DNA of 64,000 nt from Francisella uliginis (GTDB taxonomy: Bacteria; Pseudomonadota; Gammaproteobacteria; Francisellales; Francisellaceae), in contig NZ_CP016796.1 of NCBI RefSeq assembly GCF_001895265.1, positions 992,001-1,056,000 on the forward strand, given 5' to 3'. Position numbers and translations under genes: made by a program. Below, in pieces: positions 1-7,516 of this stretch. The notes under the pieces are model-generated. The model was given only the letters and a program-made list of their open reading frames with translations. It was not told the origin of the DNA and ran no database searches. Within the stretch, counting starts at the first letter, position 1. The number at the start of each line of letters is the position of its first letter.

Positions 1-2
1 GG

Positions 3-3000
3 AAATATAGGGGATATGCTAATAGTTACATGAGTAGTGATGTTTCCACAAACATTATCAAATATAATTTAGGAGATGGGTTTGACACTTTAATAGGAGG
101 AGATAATACATTAAACACAATATTCTTTGGTCAAGGAATTATTGCTGATGATTTATCTTTTAAAAGAGATGGTAGTGATTTAATCATTCAAGTTGGAGAT
201 GATAAGACACAAGGGTTAAAGGTAAAGCAATTCTATAATGGAGATAATAATCTTGCAGGATTGGAGTTTAGCGATGGTACAGTTTTAGATGATAGTATCT
301 TGGGTAATATTATTAATGGTACAGATGGTGATGATACTCTCTCTGCAGAATTTTTTGATGATATTATAGTTGGTGGAGAAGGAAACGATACTATTAATAC
401 TAATTATTCTAATACTAATAAAAATATTATTCGTTATGGTTTAGGAGATGGTGATGATGTTATTAATGGTTATTTTGAAAGCATAGAATTTGGTGAAGGT
501 ATAACTAAAGAGGATGTAGCATATATTAAAAAATCAGAATATGACTATGATTTAATAATTCAGATAAATAAGGATCAAGTTTCAACTCTTACATTATCTG
601 ATTATTTTATAAATAATAAATCCAGTTATGGGAATTTAAAGTTTGTTAATGGTGAAAGTCTTGATCTTAGTGATATAAGTTTTACATTTGAAGGTACTGA
701 TCAAGCTGATACTTTACATGGAGATACACGTACAAAAGATGTCTTTGTTGGAGGCAAAGGCGATGATTTTATTACTAGTAACTCTAGTAGTGGATGGAAA
801 ACTGCTTCTAATCTTAGTAGCACTAATACAGATAATTCAGAAGATATAATAAAGTATAATCTAGGTGATGGGTTTGATACCATCGCTAATATTTCTTCAA
901 GGTTTGCTAACAAAACAGATAAAATAATTTTTGGAGATGTAATATCTCAGCAAGATCTTACTTTTAGTAGAGAAGGTCATAACTTAGTTATAAAGTTTAA
1001 AAACGATTCTTCACAAGGGCTTAACATCAAATATTTTTTTACGGATTTTAGTAAAATTAAGAGTTTTGAATTTGTTAATGGTGATACTCTAGACATAAAT
1101 GATAATATTTTGAAGTTTGATAGTCTAGGGACAAGTAATGATGACAGTATAGGTTTAGGCTTTACGGGAGATACAGTTATAGCAGGTAAAGGTAATGATA
1201 CTATATCTGTTAGTTCATTAACTCAAGAAGGTACCATTAAATATAATCTTGGAGATGGCTTTGATACAATAAAGTCTTCTTTATATACAATTAGCCCTGC
1301 ACATACTATAGAATTTGGTGAAGGAATAAATAGAAAGAATCTTAATTTAAGAAGAGTAATCGATGATTTAGTTATAAATATTGATAATGATTTAGAACAA
1401 GGAATTAGAATTGAAAATTTTTATACTAATAATAAAAATGCTATAGGATCTATAAATTTTGCTAATGGAGAAAGTATTGAAAATACAAATGATTTTTTTA
1501 ATTTGCCTATAGAGGGAACTCCAGAAAATGATTACTTAACTCTTAACTCGAATGAAAGTATTGTAATTAAATATAGCTTAGATAGTGGGTTTGATGTTAT
1601 TAATAGAATTTCTAATGTATCTGGAGATATTATTGAGTTTGCAGATGGTATTAATCAGTCAGATATTACTTTTCATAAATTAAATGATAGTTTAATTATT
1701 AGAAACAAAAGTAATATTAATAAAGGAGTTGAGATAACAGACTATTATAAAGGAAAAACTTTTGATTTTAAATTCTTTGATGGAACTATCATAAATGGGT
1801 CAAGTGGAATTATACAAGCATTACAGCAAGATACTGATGTTATAGGTACTATAAATAGTGAAGTAATCTATGCAGATGTTAATACAAGGAGTATTACAGC
1901 AGGATTGGGTTTGGACGCTATAGAAACTAATAATTTAATGAATGATGTGATTATTAAATATAATGTGGGTGATGGAAATGATTATATATATTCATCAGGA
2001 GGAGAAGGTAAAGATACGTTATTATTTGGTGAGGGCATTAATCCTAGTGAGATTAAATTTTTAAGTTCTAGAGAAGATTTGAATATTTCTATTTATAAGT
2101 CTCCTAGAGGCTATATTAGAGTTAATGATTTTTATGACAATCCTGATCTTAGATTATCATCCATAGAATTTGATAATGGAGTAATTATTAATACTCATGA
2201 TATATTGAATCTTGGAGTAGATGTTATTAATGAAATGTTACCTAGTTTAGATATTGTTGAGCCAGAACCAACATATATAGGGACAGATTTAGCAGAAAAG
2301 ATAGTAGGCACAAATGATGCAGTAGATGTTGTATATGCTGGCGGTGGAGATGATGCAGTTTATCTAGGTTCTGGAGATGATATAGCAGATGCTGGAGATA
2401 GTGATGATATAGTTAAAGCTCTAAATGGTGGAGATAACACGATAGACGGAGGAGCTGGTAACGATAGGATAGAAACTGGGGCAGGCTCAGATAAATTATC
2501 AGGTGGCTTGGGTGATGATATTATCAAAGCAGGGGCTGGAGATGATGTTATAACTGGAGGCTTAGGTAATGATGATATCAGTGGAGAATTAGGGAATAAT
2601 GTTATTAACTATAATCTTGGAGATGGACTTGATACAATTAGAGCAGCTAAGCTAGATGTTACAGATCAAACCGATAAGATAGTATTTGGAGAAAATATTT
2701 CTCAAGACGATGTTCAATATCTACAAAGAAATGAAGATTTATTTGTCCAAGTAGGAACAGATCCTGAGCAAGGATTATTAGTTAAGAAGTTCTATGCTAA
2801 AAGTGGTTATCAAACTAAAGTATCAGGATTTGAATTTGCAGATGGTAGCTTTAACTCTATAGGAGATATCCAACCAGTAACATTAGGTACAGACTTAGGA
2901 GAAAAGATAGTAGGTACAAATGATGTAATAGATGTTGTACACGCTGGAGCTGGGGATGATACAGTTTATCTAGGCTCGGGAGATGATATAGCAGATGCTG

Positions 3001-4217
3001 GAGAAGGTAATGATATAGTTAAAGCTCTAAATGGTGGTAATAACACTATCGAAGGTGGATCTGGTGATGATAGGATAGAAACTGGGTCAGGCTCAGATAA
3101 ATTATCAGGTGGTTTGGGTGAAGATATTATCAAAGCAGGGGGTGGAGATGATGTTATAACTGGTGGTTTAGGTAATGATGATATCAGTGGAGAGTTAGGA
3201 AATAATGTTATCAACTATAATCTAGGTGATGGCTTAGATACAATCAGAGCTGCTAAGTTAGATGTTACAGATCAGACAGATAAGATAGTATTTGGTGAAA
3301 ATATTTCTCAAGATGATGTTCAGTATTTACAAAGAAATGAAGACTTATTTGTCCAAGTAGGAGCAGATCCTGAACAAGGATTACTTGTTAAGAAGTTTTA
3401 TGAGAAGAGTGGTTATGAAACTAAAGTATCAGGATTTGAGTTTGCAGATGGTAGTTTTAAGGCTATAGGAGATATCCAACCAATAACATTAGGAACAGAC
3501 TTAGGAGAAAAGATAGTAGGTACAAATAATGTTGTAGATGTTGTACATGCTGGAGCTGGGGATGATACAGTTTATCTAGGCTCAGGAGATGATATAGCAG
3601 ATGCTGGTGATGGTAATGATATTGTTAAAGCCCTAAATGGTGGAGATAATACTATAGATGGAGGATCTGGTAATGATAGGATAGAAACTGGAGCAGGTGC
3701 GGATAGATTATCAGGAGGTTTAGGTAATGATATTATCAAAGCAGGGGCTGGAGCTGATGTTATCACAGGAGGTCAAGGAGATGATATTTTAGCTGGTGGA
3801 GCTGGATCAGATACTTATAATTATTCAGCTGGAGATGGTAATGATACTATCAATCTAGTAGGAGATGGCTCTACAGATATACTAAAGTTAAATGATATTT
3901 CAAAAGATGATATACTCTTCTCGAGATCAGATAATGATCTTCAGATTAATTTTCATGATCAATTATCCTCATTAATTGTGGATGATTATTTTGAATCACA
4001 ATATAACAATGATTCACTTATTATAGATACTAATGATGAGTTTCAGATGTTATTAGCTGCTAATGCTAATAAGATGGCAGAGATATTAGCAGCAAATACA
4101 TCAAATGATGAAGATATTGATGGAGGTAGTGTAAATGGTAGCAATCAATTTGCTACACAAGTAGACAGCTCACAGCTCGCTGATTTATGGGTACCTAATA
4201 ATAAACAAAGTGCTTAG
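3..4217 (+). CDS. Giant RTX / haemolysin-type calcium-binding repeat protein (5'-partial)
   Basis: The reading frame is open from base 3 through the ATG at 30, so the gene almost certainly begins upstream of the window; at least 1,404 codons are visible. The N-terminal half has several degenerate units of about 130-150 residues. Each pairs a block resembling the haemolysin-type calcium-binding-related domain (IIKYNLGDGFDTL, then FGxGI, DLxF, QGLxIxxFY, FxNG) with RTX nonapeptides of GGxGNDxI type. The C-terminal half has three near-identical 202-residue units rich in GGxGxDxI/L nonapeptides, then a divergent RTX tail and an acidic, Asn-rich end (LADLWVPNNKQSA). Family knowledge: such proteins are usually large, calcium-folded and exported by type I secretion. 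No secretion genes are next to it and no signal peptide can be assessed because the N-terminus is missing. Its role (adhesin, enzyme carrier or surface layer) cannot be read from this part. Confidence in the RTX class is high. Confidence 0.9.
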   Translation, partial: KYRGYANSYMSSDVSTNIIKYNLGDGFDTLIGGDNTLNTIFFGQGIIADDLSFKRDGSDLIIQVGDDKTQGLKVKQFYNGDNNLAGLEFSDGTVLDDSILGNIINGTDGDDTLSAEFFDDIIVGGEGNDTINTNYSNTNKNIIRYGLGDGDDVINGYFESIEFGEGITKEDVAYIKKSEYDYDLIIQINKDQVSTLTLSDYFINNKSSYGNLKFVNGESLDLSDISFTFEGTDQADTLHGDTRTKDVFVGGKGDDFITSNSSSGWKTASNLSSTNTDNSEDIIKYNLGDGFDTIANISSRFANKTDKIIFGDVISQQDLTFSREGHNLVIKFKNDSSQGLNIKYFFTDFSKIKSFEFVNGDTLDINDNILKFDSLGTSNDDSIGLGFTGDTVIAGKGNDTISVSSLTQEGTIKYNLGDGFDTIKSSLYTISPAHTIEFGEGINRKNLNLRRVIDDLVINIDNDLEQGIRIENFYTNNKNAIGSINFANGESIENTNDFFNLPIEGTPENDYLTLNSNESIVIKYSLDSGFDVINRISNVSGDIIEFADGINQSDITFHKLNDSLIIRNKSNINKGVEITDYYKGKTFDFKFFDGTIINGSSGIIQALQQDTDVIGTINSEVIYADVNTRSITAGLGLDAIETNNLMNDVIIKYNVGDGNDYIYSSGGEGKDTLLFGEGINPSEIKFLSSREDLNISIYKSPRGYIRVNDFYDNPDLRLSSIEFDNGVIINTHDILNLGVDVINEMLPSLDIVEPEPTYIGTDLAEKIVGTNDAVDVVYAGGGDDAVYLGSGDDIADAGDSDDIVKALNGGDNTIDGGAGNDRIETGAGSDKLSGGLGDDIIKAGAGDDVITGGLGNDDISGELGNNVINYNLGDGLDTIRAAKLDVTDQTDKIVFGENISQDDVQYLQRNEDLFVQVGTDPEQGLLVKKFYAKSGYQTKVSGFEFADGSFNSIGDIQPVTLGTDLGEKIVGTNDVIDVVHAGAGDDTVYLGSGDDIADAGEGNDIVKALNGGNNTIEGGSGDDRIETGSGSDKLSGGLGEDIIKAGGGDDVITGGLGNDDISGELGNNVINYNLGDGLDTIRAAKLDVTDQTDKIVFGENISQDDVQYLQRNEDLFVQVGADPEQGLLVKKFYEKSGYETKVSGFEFADGSFKAIGDIQPITLGTDLGEKIVGTNNVVDVVHAGAGDDTVYLGSGDDIADAGDGNDIVKALNGGDNTIDGGSGNDRIETGAGADRLSGGLGNDIIKAGAGADVITGGQGDDILAGGAGSDTYNYSAGDGNDTINLVGDGSTDILKLNDISKDDILFSRSDNDLQINFHDQLSSLIVDDYFESQYNNDSLIIDTNDEFQMLLAANANKMAEILAANTSNDEDIDGGSVNGSNQFATQVDSSQLADLWVPNNKQSA
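2280..3773 (+). repeat. 606-bp in-frame tandem repeats inside the RTX gene (about 2.5 copies)
   Basis: Copy 1 starts at 2280, copy 2 at 2886 and copy 3 at 3492, each beginning with codons for GTDLxEKIVGTN. The period is exactly 606 bp (202 codons). Copy 3 follows the others to about 3773 and then diverges into the C-terminal tail. Differences between copies are mostly synonymous or conservative, pointing to recent duplication or ongoing homogenisation. Confidence 0.9.
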
Positions 4218-4257
4218 AGATAATTTTTGATACAATACTCATTTATATTATTTATAT

Positions 4258-4266
4258 ATATAAATT
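4258..4266. repeat. Left 9-bp target-site duplication of the IS4-family element
   Basis: ATATAAATT lies directly outside the left terminal inverted repeat and recurs directly outside the right one at 6617-6625. This is the duplication expected from a cut-and-paste DDE transposase. Without the element, the RTX stop codon would be 49 bp from the truA start. Confidence 0.88.
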
Positions 4267-4284
4267 CTCTGTACACGATGATTT

Positions 4285-5199
4285 TCATATTTTGAGTTCC
4301 TTATTTGTTTTATTGAGTACTCTTAAGCAAAGAGAAAAGTCTTTTACAGAGAAAGCTATCTTTTGAATTGCATTAATAATCATATCCAAACCATACCTAA
4401 AATAAGAGTTCTGCAACCTTCCATGCTTTTTTCTAGGAATAGGTTTTATTTTAGCATCTTTATACTCTCCAACCTTATGAGCCCATACAAAGGCTATAGA
4501 TATCAAAGCTATTAACTTTGATATTTTATTAGTATCAGTCAAATGAGTATCTTCTAGATTAAATCCTCTGCCCTTAAAAGCTTGAAATAAATTTTCAATC
4601 TCCCACCTCATACCATAAATAGGTATCAGTCTCTTTATACTATTGGAATTACTAGCTACAATAAGTAGTTCACCAGTATGCGATCTAGTGCCAGATAGAT
4701 AAACACTTTGGTTACAAATACTTCTTTGATCTCTAAGATCCTTATGCTCATGAACAGTTAAGTCATCAAATAGTGTTGAGACCTTAGCGCTGAAACCTCT
4801 AGTGTTAGTTGTCATAAGGTTGTTTTTGATTCTAACAACATAATCAATACTTTGAGATTCTAACCAACTTAACCAGTCTTGACCTATAAACTCTCTATCT
4901 CCTAATATACAACCAATACGTTGTTTACCAAATTTAGCAATAAACTTTTTGACTAAATCTATTCTAAATCCAGAATCAGAATTACCTCTATGATCTAATA
5001 AATCATAATATAATGGTATTGCTATACCTTCATACACAGCTGATAGAACTAGAATATTTATATCTGTTTTTCCAAACTGCCAGTTTGTCCTATCAAGAAT
5101 TAGATATAATTTATCTTTAGTTGATAAAAGATGTTGTATACTGAATTGGGCTATATCATTAATATCAAACTCTACTTCCTTGAAGAAGTTTTGGATTGT
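4285..5199 (-). pseudogene. IS4-family DDE transposase, C-terminal fragment (disrupted)
   Basis: This fragment has 304 codons, reads without interruption and lacks a proper start; upstream it runs into the inserted IS110 element and a stop. It keeps the catalytic landmarks of IS4-type DDE transposases: LILDRTNW (first Asp), GDREFIG (second Asp), and YGMRWEIENLFQAFK, which fits the Y-(2)-R-(3)-E-(6)-K signature carrying the catalytic Glu. The missing N-terminus is at 6362-6559. Joining the halves gives RRIYR followed by TIQNFFKEVEFD in frame, so the gene was probably intact before the IS110 insertion. A GTG at 5037 could in theory start a truncated product, but I see no reason to think it is used. 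Confidence 0.88.
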
Positions 5200-5239
5200 A
5201 TCTTATAAACAGTGATTAATCTTGTATTCTATCATCCTT

Positions 5240-5380
5240 GATAAAATATAAGAAAGAGATGAGACTTTGACCTTGGATTGGTTATTGAAAACCGTGAGAA
5301 TCAAAAAGCTCATCTCAATCACGACTTTAAAACGCGAACGGTAGAAAGGTCATCAAAGACCGAATGTACAATCCCGCGAT
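5240..5380 (+). ncRNA. Candidate IS110 bridge RNA in the left non-coding end
   Basis: Two stem-loops with internal loops are visible. In the first, GAGATGAG (5256-5263) pairs with CTCATCTC (5309-5316), extended by CTTTGA against TCAAA/AAG. Its internal loop carries TTGGATTG (5273-5280), identical to the left target flank at 5191-5198, and ACCGT (5291-5295), complementary to the right flank ACGGT at 6362-6366. In the second, CGCG (5333-5336) pairs with CGCG (5375-5378) and GGTC/GACC forms an apical hairpin. Between them lie ACGGTAGA (5338-5345), identical to the right flank, and TACAATCC (5367-5374), the reverse complement of the left flank. IS110 bridge RNAs are known to carry paired guides in internal loops; which loop here reads target and which reads donor cannot be settled by eye. 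RNA ends are not determined. Confidence 0.6.
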
Positions 5381-5408
5381 TATGAGCCTAATAAAAAGGA
5401 TACCAAAC

Positions 5409-6353
5409 ATGACAGATAAAACAATAAAGTATTTAGGAATAGATATATCAAAAAAGTGGATAGATGTTTGCTATGGCGATAAAGGCAAAGTTAAGCGTAT
5501 AGCCATGAAAAAGAGTAGCATCAACTCTTTCATAAAAAAGCATTTTGAAGAAAACGAAGCTGTTTTAGCAGTATTAGAAAGTACTGGAGGTTATGAAGTT
5601 CTGCCAGCAAAATGTTTAGAAAGCTTTGGCATAAAAGTCCACATAGCTCACCCTAACAAGGTGGTTTCATTTGCTAAAGCCATGGGATGTTTAGCAAAAA
5701 CTGATGCTATAGATGCAAAAGTATTAAAGGCTTATGGTGCGTTTATTAAAGACGATGATATACGAGGCTTACCTAGCGATCAAGATCTAGAGTTGAATGC
5801 ACTAAGCTCTCGCCTAGGTCAGCTTAAAGAGACTCATCATCAAGAGGCTTGTCGTTTAGGTTTGGTTAAAGATAAAATCTTGAAATCATCGAGTGAAAGA
5901 ATGCTTAAATACCTGAAGAAAGAGATAGAGAAAATAGAGCAACACATGATGGCAATCATAAATGAAGATAAAGTACTAGCTAACAAGTTTGACATATTAA
6001 CATCGATGCCTGGTATTGGTGCAAATACTGCCTGCTGTATTGTATGTGATTTACCTGAAATTGGCAGAATTAACAATAAAGAAATAGCTGCTTTAGTTGG
6101 TGTAGCACCTATTACAAATCAGAGTGGTATGAAAAGCGGCTATTCTGCAATTAAGTATGGTCGCTCTAAAGTACGCAAAACATTGTATATGGCTGCATTA
6201 GTAGCTACTAGGTTTAACTCTAGGATGAAGGATTTTTATAATCGTTTATTAGAAAATGGTAAAATCAAAAAGGTTGCTATAGTTGCTGTTATGAGAAAAA
6301 TGCTTGTAACTCTCAATGCTATGGTTAAGCAAAATATGCAATTTAGTGCTTGA
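5409..6353 (+). CDS. IS110-family transposase (DEDD recombinase)
   Basis: The product has 314 residues from the ATG at 5409, chosen because AGGA lies 8 bp upstream. An in-frame ATG at 5364 would add 15 residues but overlaps the candidate guide RNA and has no ribosome binding site. The N-terminal RuvC-like DEDD domain shows D12 (YLGIDIS), E57 (LESTGG), and D99 with D102 (KTDAIDAK). The C-terminal domain carries the helix-hairpin-helix-like TSMPGIGANTA and the GVAPITNQSG block with the probable catalytic serine S239. Both domains are complete, so the enzyme looks functional. It acts as an RNA-guided recombinase in characterised family members. It sits on the opposite strand to the IS4 transposase it interrupts. 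Confidence 0.93.
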   Translation: MTDKTIKYLGIDISKKWIDVCYGDKGKVKRIAMKKSSINSFIKKHFEENEAVLAVLESTGGYEVLPAKCLESFGIKVHIAHPNKVVSFAKAMGCLAKTDAIDAKVLKAYGAFIKDDDIRGLPSDQDLELNALSSRLGQLKETHHQEACRLGLVKDKILKSSSERMLKYLKKEIEKIEQHMMAIINEDKVLANKFDILTSMPGIGANTACCIVCDLPEIGRINNKEIAALVGVAPITNQSGMKSGYSAIKYGRSKVRKTLYMAALVATRFNSRMKDFYNRLLENGKIKKVAIVAVMRKMLVTLNAMVKQNMQFSA

Positions 6354-6361
6354 TTTTCAAG

Positions 6362-6559
6362 ACGGTAGATTCTTCTATAGTTTGACTCTATCAGATTATT
6401 ATTTTTAAAGTATCTAGCTATCTTCGATAGATTAACAGTTTGAGCTGATATTAGTCCAAGTAATAGATTGCTAAAGCAATCTATTCTTGACTTGTGCCAA
6501 TCAAATATTTTAGATAAACTTCCTGTTAGCTGATTAAGGTGCTTTTTCATCTGTTCCAA
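6362..6559 (-). pseudogene. IS4-family transposase, N-terminal fragment
   Basis: These 66 codons run from a TTG at 6559 (or from the ATG at 6550, preceded by GGAACAG) down to the IS110 insertion point. The peptide contains HKSRIDCFSNLLLGLI and NYRRIYR, which fit the N-terminal helical DNA-binding region of IS4-type transposases. Past 6362 the frame runs into IS110 sequence and is no longer transposase. It is the missing start of the fragment at 4285-5199. Confidence 0.82.
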
Positions 6560-6616
6560 ATAATGAATATATAAGGCTTTAGTCAGCTAACTCAACTTTT
6601 TTTGTCGTGTACAGAG

Positions 6617-6625
6617 ATATAAATT
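6617..6625. repeat. Right 9-bp target-site duplication, abutting the truA start codon
   Basis: ATATAAATT, identical to 4258-4266, lies directly outside the right inverted repeat. The next three bases, 6626-6628, are the truA ATG, so the element inserted immediately in front of the coding sequence. Confidence 0.88.
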
Positions 6626-7402
6626 ATGAAAAATTACTTACTACAAATAGAATATTTTGGGAAAAATTATTGTGGTTGGCAAAGGCAGTCTCATTCTCCT
6701 AGTGTTCAAGAAGAGTTAGAAAAAGCTTTATCTAAAATCGCAAATCATAATATAGAAGTAATTTGCGCCGGCAGAACAGATACTGGTGTACATGCTACTT
6801 CACAGGTTGTCAATTTTTATTCAGATGCTGATAGGGCTTTAAGTGCTTGGCAAAGAGGCGCTAATGCTTTATTGCCTAAAGATATTAAAATATTAGATAT
6901 AAAAGAAGTTAATGATGATTTTAATTCTAGATTTTCAGCAATAAATAGAACATATAATTACATTATATATAACTCTACTATAAGCTCACCTATTTTTGCA
7001 GAGCATTGCTTATGGGAAAATCGCCAGCTTAATATTACAACGATGAATCAAGCATGTAATTATCTTTTAGGAGAGCAAGACTTTAGTTCTTTTAGATCAT
7101 CCCAATGTCAGTCTAATACATCTTTTAGAAATATTCAAAAAGCTGAATTTATTAAACAAGGTAAGTTTATAGTTTTTGAAGTAGTTGGAAATGCTTTTTT
7201 ACATCATATGATTAGAAATCTAGTAGGATCACTACTAAAAGTAGGCTTAGATTTACAGTCACCAGAATGGATAAAAGAGCTTTTAGATGCAAAAGATCGG
7301 ACGAAAGCAGCAGAAACAGCAAAAGCACATGGCTTATATTTTGTAGGAGTAGAATATCCAGATTTTCAATTTAAGCGTCAGATAATGAGATTGTTTGATT
7401 AA
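6626..7402 (+). CDS. truA: tRNA pseudouridine(38-40) synthase TruA
   Basis: The 258-residue length is normal for TruA, which isomerises uridines 38-40 in the anticodon stem of tRNAs. The N-terminus ([18 protein letters not shown]) is typical, the catalytic aspartate is D52 in [10 protein letters not shown], and the C-terminal half has the usual [15 protein letters not shown] block. The start is the ATG at 6626, directly after the 9-bp target duplication of the upstream insertion sequence. Any native promoter or ribosome binding site further than 9 bp upstream is therefore now 2.35 kb away, and the weak AGAG at 6613-6616 belongs to the IS end. Expression may depend on an outward-reading promoter from the IS. 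Confidence 0.96.
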   Translation: MKNYLLQIEYFGKNYCGWQRQSHSPSVQEELEKALSKIANHNIEVICAGRTDTGVHATSQVVNFYSDADRALSAWQRGANALLPKDIKILDIKEVNDDFNSRFSAINRTYNYIIYNSTISSPIFAEHCLWENRQLNITTMNQACNYLLGEQDFSSFRSSQCQSNTSFRNIQKAEFIKQGKFIVFEVVGNAFLHHMIRNLVGSLLKVGLDLQSPEWIKELLDAKDRTKAAETAKAHGLYFVGVEYPDFQFKRQIMRLFD

Positions 7403-7516
7403 TTTGATCAGTCAAGTGTTGTTTTAAGAAGATTAATAACAGCTACTTCATTTGTGTTACTTTTATAATCTATTAGTTATACTGATATCTAAGTACAAAA
7501 TATTTAAATATTTGAT

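Larger units (their letters stand above)
5201..6361 (+). mobile_element. IS110-family insertion sequence nested in the IS4-family element
   Basis: The boundaries come from reconstructing the split IS4 transposase. Host sequence reads ...TTGGATTGT up to 5199 and resumes with ACGGTAGATTC at 6362, with one A shared at the junction, so each end is uncertain by about 1 bp. The element is about 1.16 kb, has no obvious terminal inverted repeats and makes no clear target duplication, as usual for IS110. The left end holds about 208 bp of non-coding DNA before the transposase gene, while the right end has only 8 bp after its stop. That asymmetry is typical of the IS110 group, whose bridge RNA comes from the left end. 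Confidence 0.87.
4267..6616 (-). mobile_element. IS4-family insertion sequence, interrupted by a nested IS110-family element
   Basis: The ends are perfect 12-bp terminal inverted repeats, CTCTGTACACGA at 4267-4278 and its reverse complement at 6605-6616, flanked by a 9-bp target duplication. The transposase gene runs on the minus strand but is split: its N-terminal part is at 6362-6559 and its C-terminal part at 4285-5199, with an IS110-family element between them. Removing the inner element leaves about 1.19 kb and a continuous transposase frame of roughly 370 codons, normal for IS4-family elements. The copy cannot make its own intact transposase, but its ends look intact and could still be mobilised by a related copy elsewhere. 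Confidence 0.9.

Noticed and set aside
2966-3766. Minus-strand open frames with proline-rich products opposite the RTX repeats
   Set aside because: They recur in each repeat because the plus-strand GGxGxD codons give proline/serine codons in reverse. They have no ribosome binding site and disappear where the RTX repeats end.
5364-5408. Earlier ATG start for the IS110 transposase
   Set aside because: The extension overlaps the candidate guide RNA, has no ribosome binding site and adds residues atypical for the family; the ATG at 5409 has AGGA 8 bp upstream.
6236-6361. C-terminal part of the minus-strand frame beginning at 6559
   Set aside because: Beyond 6362 it reads IS110 sequence in antisense; only 6362-6559 is transposase.
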